A DNA stretch of 64,000 bases from Betaproteobacteria bacterium (GTDB lineage: Bacteria > Pseudomonadota > Gammaproteobacteria > Burkholderiales > SG8-39): positions 82,885 through 146,884 of the forward strand of contig JACPYS010000026.1 in the NCBI GenBank assembly GCA_016195915.1. Direction: 5' to 3'. The notes under the pieces are model-generated. The model had not been told where the DNA came from, did no database searches, and worked only from the letters and a program-made list of their open reading frames with translations. Each line of letters starts with the position of its first letter. Position 1 is the first letter of the stretch. The translations under genes and the position numbers were made by a program. This document shows positions 37,146 to 46,327 of this stretch, one piece after another.

Positions 37146-38018
37146 ATGAAGATCGGAATGATCGGGCTGGGCCGGATGGGCGGGAACATGGCCGAGCGCC
37201 TGCGCCGGCACGGGCATGAGGTGGTCGGCTTCGACCATGACGCGTCGGTTTCACAGGTTGCGACGCTCGCCGACCTGGCGTCGGCGCTCACGGCGCCACG
37301 CGTCGTGTGGGTGATGGTCCCGTCGGGCGATCCGACGGAGAAGACCGTTGCGGCCCTGGGCTCGCTGCTCTCGGCGGGAGACCTCGTCATCGAAGGCGGC
37401 AACTCGTTCTACCGCGATTCGATCCGGCGTGCCGCACAACTCGGCGAACGAAGCATCGGCTTCATCGACGCGGGCACGAGCGGCGGGATCTGGGGACTTG
37501 CCGAGGGCTACTGCATCATGGTGGGCGGCGACCCCGCCCAGGTCGCGAAAGCGCAGCCGATTTTCGACGCGCTGGTGCAGTCCGAGGGCTTCGCTCACGT
37601 CGGCCCGGCGGGCGCCGGGCACTTCACCAAGATGGTCCACAACGGCGTCGAGTACGGCATGATGCAGGCCTTCGGCGAAGGCTACGAGCTGTTGGGCGCA
37701 AGCGAACTCGGCATCGACGTCGAGCGTGCGATCGAGGTCTGGCGTCATGGCAGCGTGGTGCGCTCATGGCTGCTCGACCTGCTCGCCAAAGCTCTGGCCG
37801 AGGACCCGAAGCTCTCGAGCATCAAGGGTTGGGCGGAAGACTCGGGCGAGGGGCGGTGGACGGTAAACGAAGCAGTGCGTTTGAGCGTGCCCGCGTACGT
37901 GCTCTCTGCCTCGCTCTATGCACGCTTCGCCTCGCGCCAGCACGACGCGCCTGCGATGAAGGTGATTGCTGCGCTACGCAACCAGTTTGGCGGGCACGCT
38001 GTAAAGAAGGACAGGTGA
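37146..38018 (+). CDS. 6-phosphogluconate dehydrogenase, decarboxylating (short form)
   Basis: A 290-residue member of the short 6-phosphogluconate dehydrogenase family (GndA/YqeC type, about 300 residues, as opposed to the 470-residue dimeric Gnd). It has the Rossmann motif MIGLGRMGGNMAERL, the signature VIEGGNSFYRDS, FIDAGTSGGIWG and the catalytic Lys region GAGHFTKMVHNGVEYG. It converts 6-phosphogluconate to ribulose-5-phosphate and CO2; short forms are often NAD-dependent. It is 40 bases upstream of zwf on the same strand. Confidence 0.93.
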   Translation: MKIGMIGLGRMGGNMAERLRRHGHEVVGFDHDASVSQVATLADLASALTAPRVVWVMVPSGDPTEKTVAALGSLLSAGDLVIEGGNSFYRDSIRRAAQLGERSIGFIDAGTSGGIWGLAEGYCIMVGGDPAQVAKAQPIFDALVQSEGFAHVGPAGAGHFTKMVHNGVEYGMMQAFGEGYELLGASELGIDVERAIEVWRHGSVVRSWLLDLLAKALAEDPKLSSIKGWAEDSGEGRWTVNEAVRLSVPAYVLSASLYARFASRQHDAPAMKVIAALRNQFGGHAVKKDR

Positions 38019-38058
38019 GCGCAGCGCACGGGTGTCTGCAAGCCTTGGCGGGTTGCCG

Positions 38059-40008
38059 ATGAGCGCGCCCAAGGGAGAACCCTGCATCCTGGTCGTGTTC
38101 GGCGCCGCCGGGGATTTGACACGCCGGCTGCTGATGCCGGCGCTCTACAACCTTGCCTGCGACGGCCTGCTCTCGCCGCACCTGGCGATCGTCGGCGTGG
38201 CGATGGAGGCCTTGAGCACGTCGGAGTTCCGCGAGCGGCTCGGCACCGACGTGCGCCGCTTCACGACGAGGAAGGAATTCAACGAGGAGATCTGGGCCGA
38301 TTTCGTGGGCCGGCTGGACTACGTTACAGGGCGCTTCGAGGACACTGCGACCTACGGCCGTATCGCGGGGCAGGCGGAAGAGCTGGGTGAGCGCTACGGG
38401 ACCGGCGGCAACGTGCTGTTCTACCTCGCGACACCTCCGGCTGCATTCGGCCTGATTGGCAGGATGCTCGCGGAGACGGGCTTGAGCACGCACCCTTCGG
38501 GCTGGAGGCGCCTGATCGTCGAGAAACCCTTCGGGCACGACCTCGCCTCTGCGATCGAACTCAACCGCACCCTGCTTGCGCACTGGAAGGAAGAACAGAT
38601 CTTCCGAATCGATCATTACCTTGGAAAGGAGACGGTGCAGAACCTGCTTGCCTTCCGGTTTTCGAACGGGCTGTTCGAGCCGCTGTGGGGCAGGCAGCAG
38701 ATCGATCACATCCAGTTCACGGTGGCCGAGTCGGTGGGCGTCGAAGGGCGCGGCCGCTACTACGACGGCGCGGGCGTGCTGCGCGACATGATCCAGAACC
38801 ACATGTTCCAGATGCTCGCCTATCTTTGCATGGAGCCGCCATCGTCGTTCCGCGCGGATGCCGTCCGCAACGAGAAGGCCAAGCTGCTCGAAGCGGTGCG
38901 CATCATGGCTCCCGCCGACGTCCTGCGCGACACGGTGCGCGGCCAGTACGGCCCGGGCCGCAAGCCCGACGGCACGCCGGTACCCGGTTACCGTCAGGAA
39001 CGGGACGTCTCTCCCGAATCCGCCACCGAGACATTCGCAGCGCTCAAGCTTCATATCGACAACTGGCGCTGGGAGGGTGTGCCGGTGTACCTGCGCTCGG
39101 GCAAAAGCCTGTGGAAGCGCGGGACCGAGATCCTGGTTCACTTCAAGAAGGCGCCCGAGGTGCTGTTCCGCGGGGCGCCGGGGATCGGCCGACTCGAGCA
39201 CAACCAGCTCATATTCCATATCCAGCCCGACCAGGGCATCGAGTTGCGCTTCCAGGCGAAGCATCCCGGGCCGCTCCTGTCGCTGCAGAAGGTCGACATG
39301 CGATTCGACTACCAGGAAGCCTTCGAGGCTTCGCGCAGCACCGGCTACGAGGTGCTGCTCTATCACTGCATGCACGGAGATGCGACGCTGTTTACGCGCA
39401 ACGACCTGGTCGAGGCGGCGTGGCGCATCGCCCAGCCCGTCCTGGACACCTGGGCCGAGAACCCCCCGCGCGACTTCCCGAACTACGAGGCGTGTACCTG
39501 GGGCCCCAAGCCCGCCTTCCACCTGATCGAGCGCGACGGCCGCAAGTGGCTCGATGTCATCAACCGCGCGGTGCTCGAGAAGGTTCCGCTGTTCTCCGGT
39601 TGCAGCGCTGTGTTCCTGCACGGGCTCGCGCTCGTGTTGAAGCCCGCGGTATTCGCGGCGGGCGATATCATCCTTGAAAAGGGTGCCACCGGCTCCAAAA
39701 TGTATTTCGTCACCCGCGGAGAAGTGGAGGTCGCCGACGGCGGGCAGGTGCTCCTCACGCTGGGCGAAGGAAGCTTCTTCGGCGAAAAGAGCCTGCTGCT
39801 CTCCGAGCCGCGCTCCGCCTCCGTGCGCGCCCGGACCCAGTGCGATCTCTACGTTCTCGACAAGTCGGACCTCATGAAGGTCCTGCGCGACCACCCGAAC
39901 TTCGCGCGCTCCATCCTCGACGCTTATTGCCGGCGCTACAACCTCGTCGTCGATGCGAAGCAGGCGTTCGACACTCTGCTCGCCAATTACCTCGACCGCG
40001 AGGCGTAG
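38059..40008 (+). CDS. zwf: Glucose-6-phosphate dehydrogenase fused to a C-terminal cyclic-nucleotide-binding domain
   Basis: A 649-residue continuous frame, about 140-150 residues longer than ordinary Zwf (480-515). Residues 1-497 are a complete G6PDH: VFGAAGDLTRR (NADP site), EKPFGHDL and the catalytic RIDHYLGKE at 183-191, ending with the usual RDGRKW. Residues about 500-640 form a Crp/HCN-type cyclic-nucleotide-binding domain (VPLFSGCS, MYFVTRGEVEV) with a full phosphate-binding cassette: Gly575-Glu576 and Arg585 in FFGEKSLLLSEPRSASVRA. No stop or frame change separates the halves. Allosteric control by cAMP or cGMP is inferred. It follows gnd by 40 bases. Confidence 0.93.
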   Translation: MSAPKGEPCILVVFGAAGDLTRRLLMPALYNLACDGLLSPHLAIVGVAMEALSTSEFRERLGTDVRRFTTRKEFNEEIWADFVGRLDYVTGRFEDTATYGRIAGQAEELGERYGTGGNVLFYLATPPAAFGLIGRMLAETGLSTHPSGWRRLIVEKPFGHDLASAIELNRTLLAHWKEEQIFRIDHYLGKETVQNLLAFRFSNGLFEPLWGRQQIDHIQFTVAESVGVEGRGRYYDGAGVLRDMIQNHMFQMLAYLCMEPPSSFRADAVRNEKAKLLEAVRIMAPADVLRDTVRGQYGPGRKPDGTPVPGYRQERDVSPESATETFAALKLHIDNWRWEGVPVYLRSGKSLWKRGTEILVHFKKAPEVLFRGAPGIGRLEHNQLIFHIQPDQGIELRFQAKHPGPLLSLQKVDMRFDYQEAFEASRSTGYEVLLYHCMHGDATLFTRNDLVEAAWRIAQPVLDTWAENPPRDFPNYEACTWGPKPAFHLIERDGRKWLDVINRAVLEKVPLFSGCSAVFLHGLALVLKPAVFAAGDIILEKGATGSKMYFVTRGEVEVADGGQVLLTLGEGSFFGEKSLLLSEPRSASVRARTQCDLYVLDKSDLMKVLRDHPNFARSILDAYCRRYNLVVDAKQAFDTLLANYLDREA

Positions 40009-40114
40009 CCGTCATCGTGCACGTTTCAACGAACTGCTAAGATTTGGAAACGCGACGAGCGAGGACGGCGGAGGAACCATGACGGGCGAAGTCGGGCGGG
40101 AGTCGAGGTAGGGC

Positions 40115-40339
40115 TCACGCGTCGGTCAGTTCCGGCCGCTTCTCGATACGATCAAGGCGCTTCTTAATGCTCTCGAGCTGGGCGTTCACGGTGGCGCCGT
40201 CCGAGTGCAACCCGGCGAGTTGATGCTCGATCGAGTTGAGGCGCGCCTTGGTGAACACATTATCCTCCTCAAGCCTGCCCATGCTTGCGCGCAGTGCCCG
40301 CAGGTGTTCAAGCACAAGGTTCGTGGTTTCGTCGGTCAT
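40115..40339 (-). CDS. Small coiled-coil hypothetical protein
   Basis: A 74-residue highly charged, helical protein beginning MTDETTNLVLEHLRALRASM and rich in heptad-like Leu/Ile positions (LNSIEHQLAGLH, LESIKKRLDRIE). Similar small proteins of unknown function are common in Proteobacteria. It has no clear partner here and lies alone between zwf and a Bug operon on the opposite strand. Confidence 0.6.
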   Translation of the reverse strand: MTDETTNLVLEHLRALRASMGRLEEDNVFTKARLNSIEHQLAGLHSDGATVNAQLESIKKRLDRIEKRPELTDA

Positions 40340-40602
40340 GGTCAGGTTCCAATCGACCCGGATTATAGCGCGGCCCTGCGTCTCAAGGCTTCAGCTCCGC
40401 GGGTCAACTCTTGCAAATCGCCGAGCGGATTTACGTCGTTTGCTGTTATCGTTGTTGCCTCGCCAGGCGGTATCTGATCCTATTTGCCGCGCTGTTCGTG
40501 CAGTATGCTTTGTTGCGTCGACGATGGTACCGTTTTACACCTGCAATGCGGAATTTTGCGGGAATCGGGAAACTCGGGATGGGACGACTCAGGAGAGTAA
40601 CC

Positions 40603-41568
40603 ATGGGACTTGCCAGCGTTGTCGCGGCTATTTTCGCCGCCGTCGTCAGCTTCTGCGCCTGCGCGCAGCCGTACCCCAGCCGCCCCATCACGATGATCGT
40701 GCCGTTCCCGCCCGGGGGCATCGCGGACATCACCGGCCGTCCCTTCGCCGCGACGATGTCGAGAATCCTCGGGCAGAACATCGTGGTGGAGAACAAGGCC
40801 GGCGCCGGCGGCGCGGTGGGGCACGCCCAGGTCGCGCGCGCGAAGCCCGACGGCTACACCATCATGATGGCGCTGTCCTCGATCGCCATCATTCCCGTAT
40901 CCGACGAGGTGAACGACCGCCAGCCGACCTACCAGATGTCCGACTTCACGCCGATCGCGCTGGTGTCGGCGGATCCTACGGTGCTGCTCGTGCCCGCCGA
41001 CAGTCCGTGGAAAACGCTGAACGACCTCGTCGCCGACGCGAAGGCGCGTCCCGGCAAGATCAGCTACAGCTCGTCGGGGATCTACGGCACCACCCACACC
41101 TGTTTCGAGATGTTCGCCCAAGCGGCGGGCATCAAGATGCTTCACGTGCCCTACAAGGGTGGCGGGCCCTCGATGGCTGCGCTCCTTGGCAACGAGGTCA
41201 ACATCACGGCGCAGTCCCCGGGCGTCGCGAACCCGCACGTGAAATCGGGGAAGGTCCGGGTACTGGGCTCGTGGGGCGGCAAGCGCTTGCCCGCGCTCGC
41301 GGACATTCCGACCATGAAGGAGCTGGGCTACGAAGCCGAGTTCTACATCTGGGCCGCGCTGTTCGCGCCCGCCGGGCTGTCGCAGGAAGTGGCGGCGACA
41401 CTGCGAGCCGCTGCGCGCCAGGTGGTGCAGGAGCAGGAGTTCCGCAGGGCCATGGCGGGCATGAACACGCCGATCGACTTCCGCGAAGGCGCCGAGTTCG
41501 ACGCGTTTCTCGAGGGCGACGGCAAGCGGCTGGCCGACGTGATTCGCAAGATGGGGAAGACACAATGA
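40603..41568 (+). CDS. Bug/TctC-type substrate-binding protein
   Basis: A 321-residue periplasmic receptor starting MGLASVVAAIFAAVVSFCAC with cleavage near CAQP-YP and the signature YPSRPITMIVPFPPGGIADI. HVPYKGGGPSMAALL is the conserved ligand-loop segment. AGGAGA lies 7 bases before the ATG at 40603; the frame is open further upstream to 40411 but that part is not signal-peptide-like. It overlaps the following FAH-family gene by ATGA, so the receptor probably delivers that enzyme's substrate or a precursor. Confidence 0.92.
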   Translation: MGLASVVAAIFAAVVSFCACAQPYPSRPITMIVPFPPGGIADITGRPFAATMSRILGQNIVVENKAGAGGAVGHAQVARAKPDGYTIMMALSSIAIIPVSDEVNDRQPTYQMSDFTPIALVSADPTVLLVPADSPWKTLNDLVADAKARPGKISYSSSGIYGTTHTCFEMFAQAAGIKMLHVPYKGGGPSMAALLGNEVNITAQSPGVANPHVKSGKVRVLGSWGGKRLPALADIPTMKELGYEAEFYIWAALFAPAGLSQEVAATLRAAARQVVQEQEFRRAMAGMNTPIDFREGAEFDAFLEGDGKRLADVIRKMGKTQ

Positions 41569-42515
41569 AAGTTTGCACCTATGTCCGTGACGGCAGGGAG
41601 CGCCTCGGTTTCATCTCCGGCAGCGAGCTGATCGACGCGCGCGACGCGGCGGGCGGCAACGCACCGGAGTTCGCCGACATGCTCGCGTTCATCCGCTCGG
41701 GCGAGGCGGGGCGCAAGGCGGTCGAGACGGCCATCGCCAAGGCGCCGGCGAGCGCCCGCGTTCCTCTCGCCTCGGCCAAGCTCGCGCCGCCCATCCGGCC
41801 CTCGACGATGCTGTGCAGCGGCAGCAACTACACCGATCACAACAAGGAGAAGGCGAACACGCCGATCTCCGGCAAGGAACCCGAGTTTTTCGTCAAGACC
41901 GCCGACTGCGTGATCGGTCCGGGCGAGCACATCATCCATGATGAGAAATTCACCAGGAAGCTCGATGCCGAAACCGAGCTCGCCATCGTGATCGGCAAGC
42001 CCGGGCGGCACATTCCGGTCGAGCGCGCGCTGGAGCACGTATTCGGCTATACCATCGTGAACGACGTTACCGCGCGCGACCTGCAGGTGCGCACGAATCC
42101 GCAGGGCTTCACCTGGTACGAAGTCGGCCGCGGCAAATGCTTCGAGACCTCCGCGCCGACCGGTCCCTGGATCGTCACCGCCGACGAGATCGGCGACCCG
42201 CAGAATCTGCGCCTGCGCACGCGCATCAACGGCGAGTTGCGCCAGTCGGCGTCCACCGGAAACATGATTTTCTCCTGCGCGCAGCTGATCCACTTCTTCT
42301 CGGCGAGCATGACGCTCAAGCCCGGAATGATCATCATCACCGGTACGCCCGGCGGAACCGCTTGGTCCACCGACCCCGAACTCGGCGGCAAATGGGTCGG
42401 GGGCGACGGCAGCGAGAAACTCGTTCCGGCCAGGGGCTACTGCAAACCCGGCGACGTGATCGAATGCGAGATGGAGAAGATTGGCGTGCTGCGCAACGTG
42501 GTCGCGACTGCGTAG
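41565..42515 (+). CDS. Fumarylacetoacetate hydrolase (FAH) family protein
   Basis: A 316-residue FAH-fold enzyme. Conserved elements are STMLCSGSNYTDHNKE, KLDAETELAIVIGK (metal-binding acidic residues), YTIVNDVTARDLQ and ITGTPGGTAW, with the final GDVIECEMEKIGVLRN. Family members hydrolyse or decarboxylate beta-diketo or 2-oxo acids in aromatic degradation (for example HpaG-, MhpD- or acylpyruvase-like). The start overlaps the Bug stop. It may complete a ring-cleavage route whose earlier steps are not in the window. Confidence 0.9.
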   Translation: MKVCTYVRDGRERLGFISGSELIDARDAAGGNAPEFADMLAFIRSGEAGRKAVETAIAKAPASARVPLASAKLAPPIRPSTMLCSGSNYTDHNKEKANTPISGKEPEFFVKTADCVIGPGEHIIHDEKFTRKLDAETELAIVIGKPGRHIPVERALEHVFGYTIVNDVTARDLQVRTNPQGFTWYEVGRGKCFETSAPTGPWIVTADEIGDPQNLRLRTRINGELRQSASTGNMIFSCAQLIHFFSASMTLKPGMIIITGTPGGTAWSTDPELGGKWVGGDGSEKLVPARGYCKPGDVIECEMEKIGVLRNVVATA

Positions 42516-42540
42516 TCCGGCCCGTGACGGACTTGGCTGC

Positions 42541-43326
42541 TTGAAAAAGGTATTTGCAATCGCAGCGTTTTTCGTGGCGGTGAGCGCATTCGCGCAGCCG
42601 GCGCCGCGCGTGATCGACATCCCCACGCGCGCCGGGGTCACGCAGCGCTTTCTTCTGATCGCGCCGGAGAATCCCAGGGCGGTGGCGATCCTGCTGGCCG
42701 GCGGCAGTGGCTGGCTGAAGCTCGCGCCCGACGGCCGCATCGGCGGACTGGGCGGCAACTTTCTCGTGCGCAGCCGCGGCCTGTTCGTAGAGCAGGGCCT
42801 TGCGGTGGCGGTGCTCGACGCGCCTTCGGACCGGCAGACCGCCCTGGCGCTGCACTGGTTTCGCACCACTGAGGAACATGTTGCGGACCTGAAGGCGGTG
42901 ATTGCGTGGCTGCGGGATGAACTCAAGCTGCCGGTGTGGCTGATCGGCACTAGCCGGGGCACCGAGTCGGCTGCGTTTGTGGCGACGCAACTGCCGCGCG
43001 TTGCGGGCGGGCCGGACGGCATCGTGCTGAGTTCTTCCGTCCTCAGGGACCGGCGCGGCCGGCCGGTGACCGCGATGGACATGGAGAAGGTCGCGGCCCC
43101 GGTGCTGGTGGTACACCACCGGCAGGACGGCTGTCGGGCGTGCTCGTTCGACGACGTTCCTGCGCTGATGAAGAAACTCTCGGCCACAGCGCGCAAGGAT
43201 TTGCTCGCCTTCGACGGCGGCGTCAGCCGAGGCAACCCGTGCGGGGGGCGCGCTTACCATGGCTACAACGGTATCGAGCGCGAAGTGGTCACGAAGATCT
43301 CGGAATGGATGACCGTGCATCGGTAG
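42541..43326 (+). CDS. Secreted alpha/beta-hydrolase-like protein
   Basis: A 261-residue predicted exported protein. A TTG at 42541 gives a textbook signal peptide (LKKVFAIAAFFVAVSAFAQ, cleavage after AFAQ or FAQP), so this start is preferred over the upstream open frame that overlaps the FAH gene. The body looks like an alpha/beta-hydrolase: VAILLAGGSGWLKL, nucleophile-elbow-like IGTSRGTESAAF, and a late His in CGGRAYHGYNGIE. Substrate unknown. It sits 25 bases after the FAH gene in the same operon. Confidence 0.75.
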   Translation: MKKVFAIAAFFVAVSAFAQPAPRVIDIPTRAGVTQRFLLIAPENPRAVAILLAGGSGWLKLAPDGRIGGLGGNFLVRSRGLFVEQGLAVAVLDAPSDRQTALALHWFRTTEEHVADLKAVIAWLRDELKLPVWLIGTSRGTESAAFVATQLPRVAGGPDGIVLSSSVLRDRRGRPVTAMDMEKVAAPVLVVHHRQDGCRACSFDDVPALMKKLSATARKDLLAFDGGVSRGNPCGGRAYHGYNGIEREVVTKISEWMTVHR

Positions 43327-43348
43327 TCAAGCGCACAATGGCCGCTCC

Positions 43349-44608
43349 ATGAAGCGCGTCCTGCTCCTCCTGCCCACCACGGGTTATCGCAACGACGATT
43401 TTCTCGCAGCCGCGAAAAAACTTGGCGTCGAGATCGTGGCTGCGGCGAATTACTGCCACCAGCTGGCTCCGTCCTGGGGCATGCCTCCGATCATGGCGCT
43501 TCACTTCGACAGGCCGGAGCAGGCGGCGGATGCCGTCGCGCGCGAGATCGAAGGCGAACTCGATGCGGTGCTGGCGGTCGACGATTCGGGCGTCGAACTT
43601 GCCGCATTGCTCTCGGAGCGTCTCGGGCTGCCGGGAAATTCCGCGCACGCGGTGCGCGGGGTGCGGGACAAGCTCGCGTTTCGCCGGCTGCTGCGGGAAC
43701 GCGGTTTCCCGTGTCCGGAATTTCATCACCTGCCTACCGGAGAAGATCTGCAGGGCTTGGTTCCGGATTTGAAGTTTCCGGTGGTGGTGAAGGCCCGGCG
43801 CCTGTCGGCGAGCCGCGGAGTGATCCGTGCGGACAGCGCTGATGAACTGGCGCGTGCGGTGAACTCGGTGCGCGCCATCCAGTCGCGCGCAGATCGCGAC
43901 GCCCGGGAACTGGGCATCGTCATCGAAGACTTTATCCCGGGACGGGAGTACGCGCTGGAAGGCATTCTCGACAATGGGGAACTCATCACGCTTGGCCTGT
44001 TCGACAAACCCGATCCCCTGGATGGACCTTACTTCGAGGAAACGCTCTACGTCACGCCCTCGCGTTTGCCGCGGGCGTTACAAATCGACATTCACGATGA
44101 CGTGGCGCGTGCTTGCCGCGCGGCCGGGCTGGTTACCGGGCCAGTCCACGCTGAGATGCGGGTGAACGACCGCGGGATCTGGATGCTCGAGGTTGCGGCG
44201 CGCTCCATCGGGGGCTTGTGCGGGCGCGTGCTTACGCATTCTCTGGGGATGAGCTTGGAGGAGGTGATATTGCGCCAACTGGTTGCGCAACCGATCGCAA
44301 TTCTCGGCGAACGCGAAGCCGCGGGGGTCATGATGATCCCGATTCCGCGTCGCGGCATCTACCATGGAATCGAGGGGCTCGCCGATGCACAGTCGGTACC
44401 TGGTATCACCGGAGTGACGATTACGGCGGAACTCGGTCAGATCATTGCGCCGCCTCCCGACGGGGCGAGCTACCTGGGATTCATGTTCGCCCGGGCGGAG
44501 AGTTCCGCGCAGGCTGAAAACGCGCTGCGTTCCGCCCATCGTTCACTGCGCTTCGATATTCGTCCCGAGTATGCGCTCGATGGCGCTACTTCACCGCGCC
44601 CGCGGTGA
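43349..44608 (+). CDS. ATP-grasp domain protein (carboxylate-amine/thiol ligase-like)
   Basis: A 419-residue ATP-grasp enzyme. The N-terminal Rossmann-like part holds AVLAVDDSGVELAALLSERLG and GNSAHAVRGVRDKLAFRRLL; the ATP-grasp core includes FPVVVKARRLSASRGV, IEDFIPGREYALEGIL and the metal-binding LEVAARSIGGLCGRV. Family enzymes join a carboxylate to an amine or thiol via acyl phosphate. It is the last gene of the Bug-FAH-hydrolase group (22-base gap) and its end overlaps the convergent ABC permease gene by 23 bases. The product is unknown. Confidence 0.85.
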   Translation: MKRVLLLLPTTGYRNDDFLAAAKKLGVEIVAAANYCHQLAPSWGMPPIMALHFDRPEQAADAVAREIEGELDAVLAVDDSGVELAALLSERLGLPGNSAHAVRGVRDKLAFRRLLRERGFPCPEFHHLPTGEDLQGLVPDLKFPVVVKARRLSASRGVIRADSADELARAVNSVRAIQSRADRDARELGIVIEDFIPGREYALEGILDNGELITLGLFDKPDPLDGPYFEETLYVTPSRLPRALQIDIHDDVARACRAAGLVTGPVHAEMRVNDRGIWMLEVAARSIGGLCGRVLTHSLGMSLEEVILRQLVAQPIAILGEREAAGVMMIPIPRRGIYHGIEGLADAQSVPGITGVTITAELGQIIAPPPDGASYLGFMFARAESSAQAENALRSAHRSLRFDIRPEYALDGATSPRPR

Positions 44609-45413
44609 GTCCCTTGACGATGTGGCGCTGCGCGAGCAGCAGCACGGCGATGGCCGGGATCGCGGAAAGCACCGCCCCGGCCGCCATCACGCCATGCTTG
44701 ATCTCGTATTCCTGCGCGAACTTCGCGATGGCAACGGGGACGGTCGCCGTCTGCTTCGCGGTCAGATTCAAGGCCACCGCAAATTCGTTCCAGCTGAAGA
44801 CAAACACCAGAATCGACACCGCGGCGAGACCCGGCATCACCAGAGGGAACACGATGCGCAACAGCATCTGGGGCGTGGTGCATCCGTCGACCCGGGCCGC
44901 TTCCTCCAGCTCGATCGGAATCTCGCGCACGAACACCGACATCAGCCAGACGCCGACAGGCAGGTTGAGCGCCAGGTTGGTGAGAATCAGGCAGCTATAG
45001 GTGTTGTCCATTCCGACCGAGCGAAACATCAGGTACCACGGCCCGACCATTGTGATCGGCGGCAGCATGTGGAATACCGCGGACCACAGAAGCACCGTTG
45101 CCGGTACCCATTTCGGCCAGCGCAGCCGGTGAAGCGAGTAGGCCGCCAGCGTTGAAAAAATCGCGACCGCGATGGTGCTCGCCGTCGCGACGCCCAGGCT
45201 GTTCAGGAAGTTTGCGAGGTAGTCGGACGAGCGGGAGAAGAGCAACTCGTCGAAATTGGCCCAGGTGGGCTGGAACAGGACTTTCCCGGTGAGCAGGTCG
45301 ATCTGTGTCTTGAACGCCGCGACACCGATCCACGCGACCGGAAAGATCACCACCAGCGCGCAAAGCGCCAGCACGGAATGTATGCCCAATGAGCTTGCGC
45401 GTATCCGCTCCAA
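44586..45413 (-). CDS. Carbohydrate ABC transporter permease (MalG-like)
   Basis: A 275-residue, six-helix inner-membrane permease of the CUT1 class. The EAA loop is clear (EEAARVDGCTTPQMLLRIVFPLVMPG). It pairs with the MalF-like permease whose stop is 1 base upstream of its start, and with the binding protein beyond. No ATPase gene is present in this operon, so a shared sugar-ABC ATPase elsewhere must energise it. The last gene of the leftward sulfatase arm. Confidence 0.93.
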   Translation of the reverse strand: MERIRASSLGIHSVLALCALVVIFPVAWIGVAAFKTQIDLLTGKVLFQPTWANFDELLFSRSSDYLANFLNSLGVATASTIAVAIFSTLAAYSLHRLRWPKWVPATVLLWSAVFHMLPPITMVGPWYLMFRSVGMDNTYSCLILTNLALNLPVGVWLMSVFVREIPIELEEAARVDGCTTPQMLLRIVFPLVMPGLAAVSILVFVFSWNEFAVALNLTAKQTATVPVAIAKFAQEYEIKHGVMAAGAVLSAIPAIAVLLLAQRHIVKGLTAGAVK

Positions 45414-45414
45414 C

Positions 45415-46305
45415 TCAGGTCTCCTTGCTGAATCGCCGCGACCCGTAGAGGGCGAGCACGATCAGCAGCGCGAGCACGAAAAGCGTCACGAGGGATATCG
45501 CCGAACCGTACCCCATCCGGTCCTCGGTGAAAAAGCGCCGGTAAATGGTGAAGCTCACCACCTCGGTCGCGGTGCCCGGACCGCCGCCGGTGAGCAGGTA
45601 GACCTCGTCGAATACCTTGAACGAGACGATCAGCCGGAACAGCAGCGTGACTGCGATGGCGGGCCACATCATCGGCAGCGTCACATAGCGCAGCTCCTGC
45701 CACGCCGTCGCCCCATCGACCCGGGTCGCTTCAAACACGTCTTGCGGGAGTGATTCGAGCGCGGCCAGCAGCAACAGGAACACGAAGGGCGTCCAGTGCC
45801 AGATGTCGACGACGATGACCGAGGCGAGTGCGAGGTTCTTCTCGCCGAGCCAGTCGCGCCCGGGAAGTCCCGCCAGGGACAGCAGCTGATTGATGACGCC
45901 GAAATCGGGGTTGTACATCAGTTTCCAGATGGCCCCGATGACAATGCCGGGGATGAGGATGGGCAGCAGGAAGATGGTGCGGTAGGCGACCCGACCGGTC
46001 ACGACGCGGCTGGTGAACAGCGCCAGGAAGAATCCGATCAACATCTCGCAGGTCACCGCGCCGATTGCAAACACCACGGTGTTCGCGATTCCGGCGCGGA
46101 TCAGTTGGTCACCTCCGAGCTCAGCGAAGTGGCGGATGCCGGAAAACTGCCAATCGGCACTGCCGCCTTGCCAGCGGATATCGTGCAGGGACATTGCAAC
46201 GAGGTTGGCGAGCGGCAGCGCCGTCAGAAGCAAATACACGGCCACCGCAGGTGCGAGCGCGTAATAGCGCCAGCGGCGCGCGTCCCCCAGGAGGTGGGCA
46301 TCCAT
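45415..46305 (-). CDS. Carbohydrate ABC transporter permease (MalF-like)
   Basis: A 296-residue six-helix permease of the CUT1 class; the EAA loop reads EATRVDGATAWQELRYVTLPMMWP. It forms the heterodimeric channel with the MalG-like protein. It follows the binding-protein gene after 22 bases. Confidence 0.93.
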   Translation of the reverse strand: MDAHLLGDARRWRYYALAPAVAVYLLLTALPLANLVAMSLHDIRWQGGSADWQFSGIRHFAELGGDQLIRAGIANTVVFAIGAVTCEMLIGFFLALFTSRVVTGRVAYRTIFLLPILIPGIVIGAIWKLMYNPDFGVINQLLSLAGLPGRDWLGEKNLALASVIVVDIWHWTPFVFLLLLAALESLPQDVFEATRVDGATAWQELRYVTLPMMWPAIAVTLLFRLIVSFKVFDEVYLLTGGGPGTATEVVSFTIYRRFFTEDRMGYGSAISLVTLFVLALLIVLALYGSRRFSKET

Positions 46306-46327
46306 AGGGTAACGAACCCCTCGCGTG

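Noticed and set aside
40079..40111. Ten-codon ORF with a strong GGAGGA site just after zwf
   Set aside because: MTGEVGRESR has no following structure that would suggest a leader peptide and no downstream gene on that strand close enough; probably a decayed gene start.
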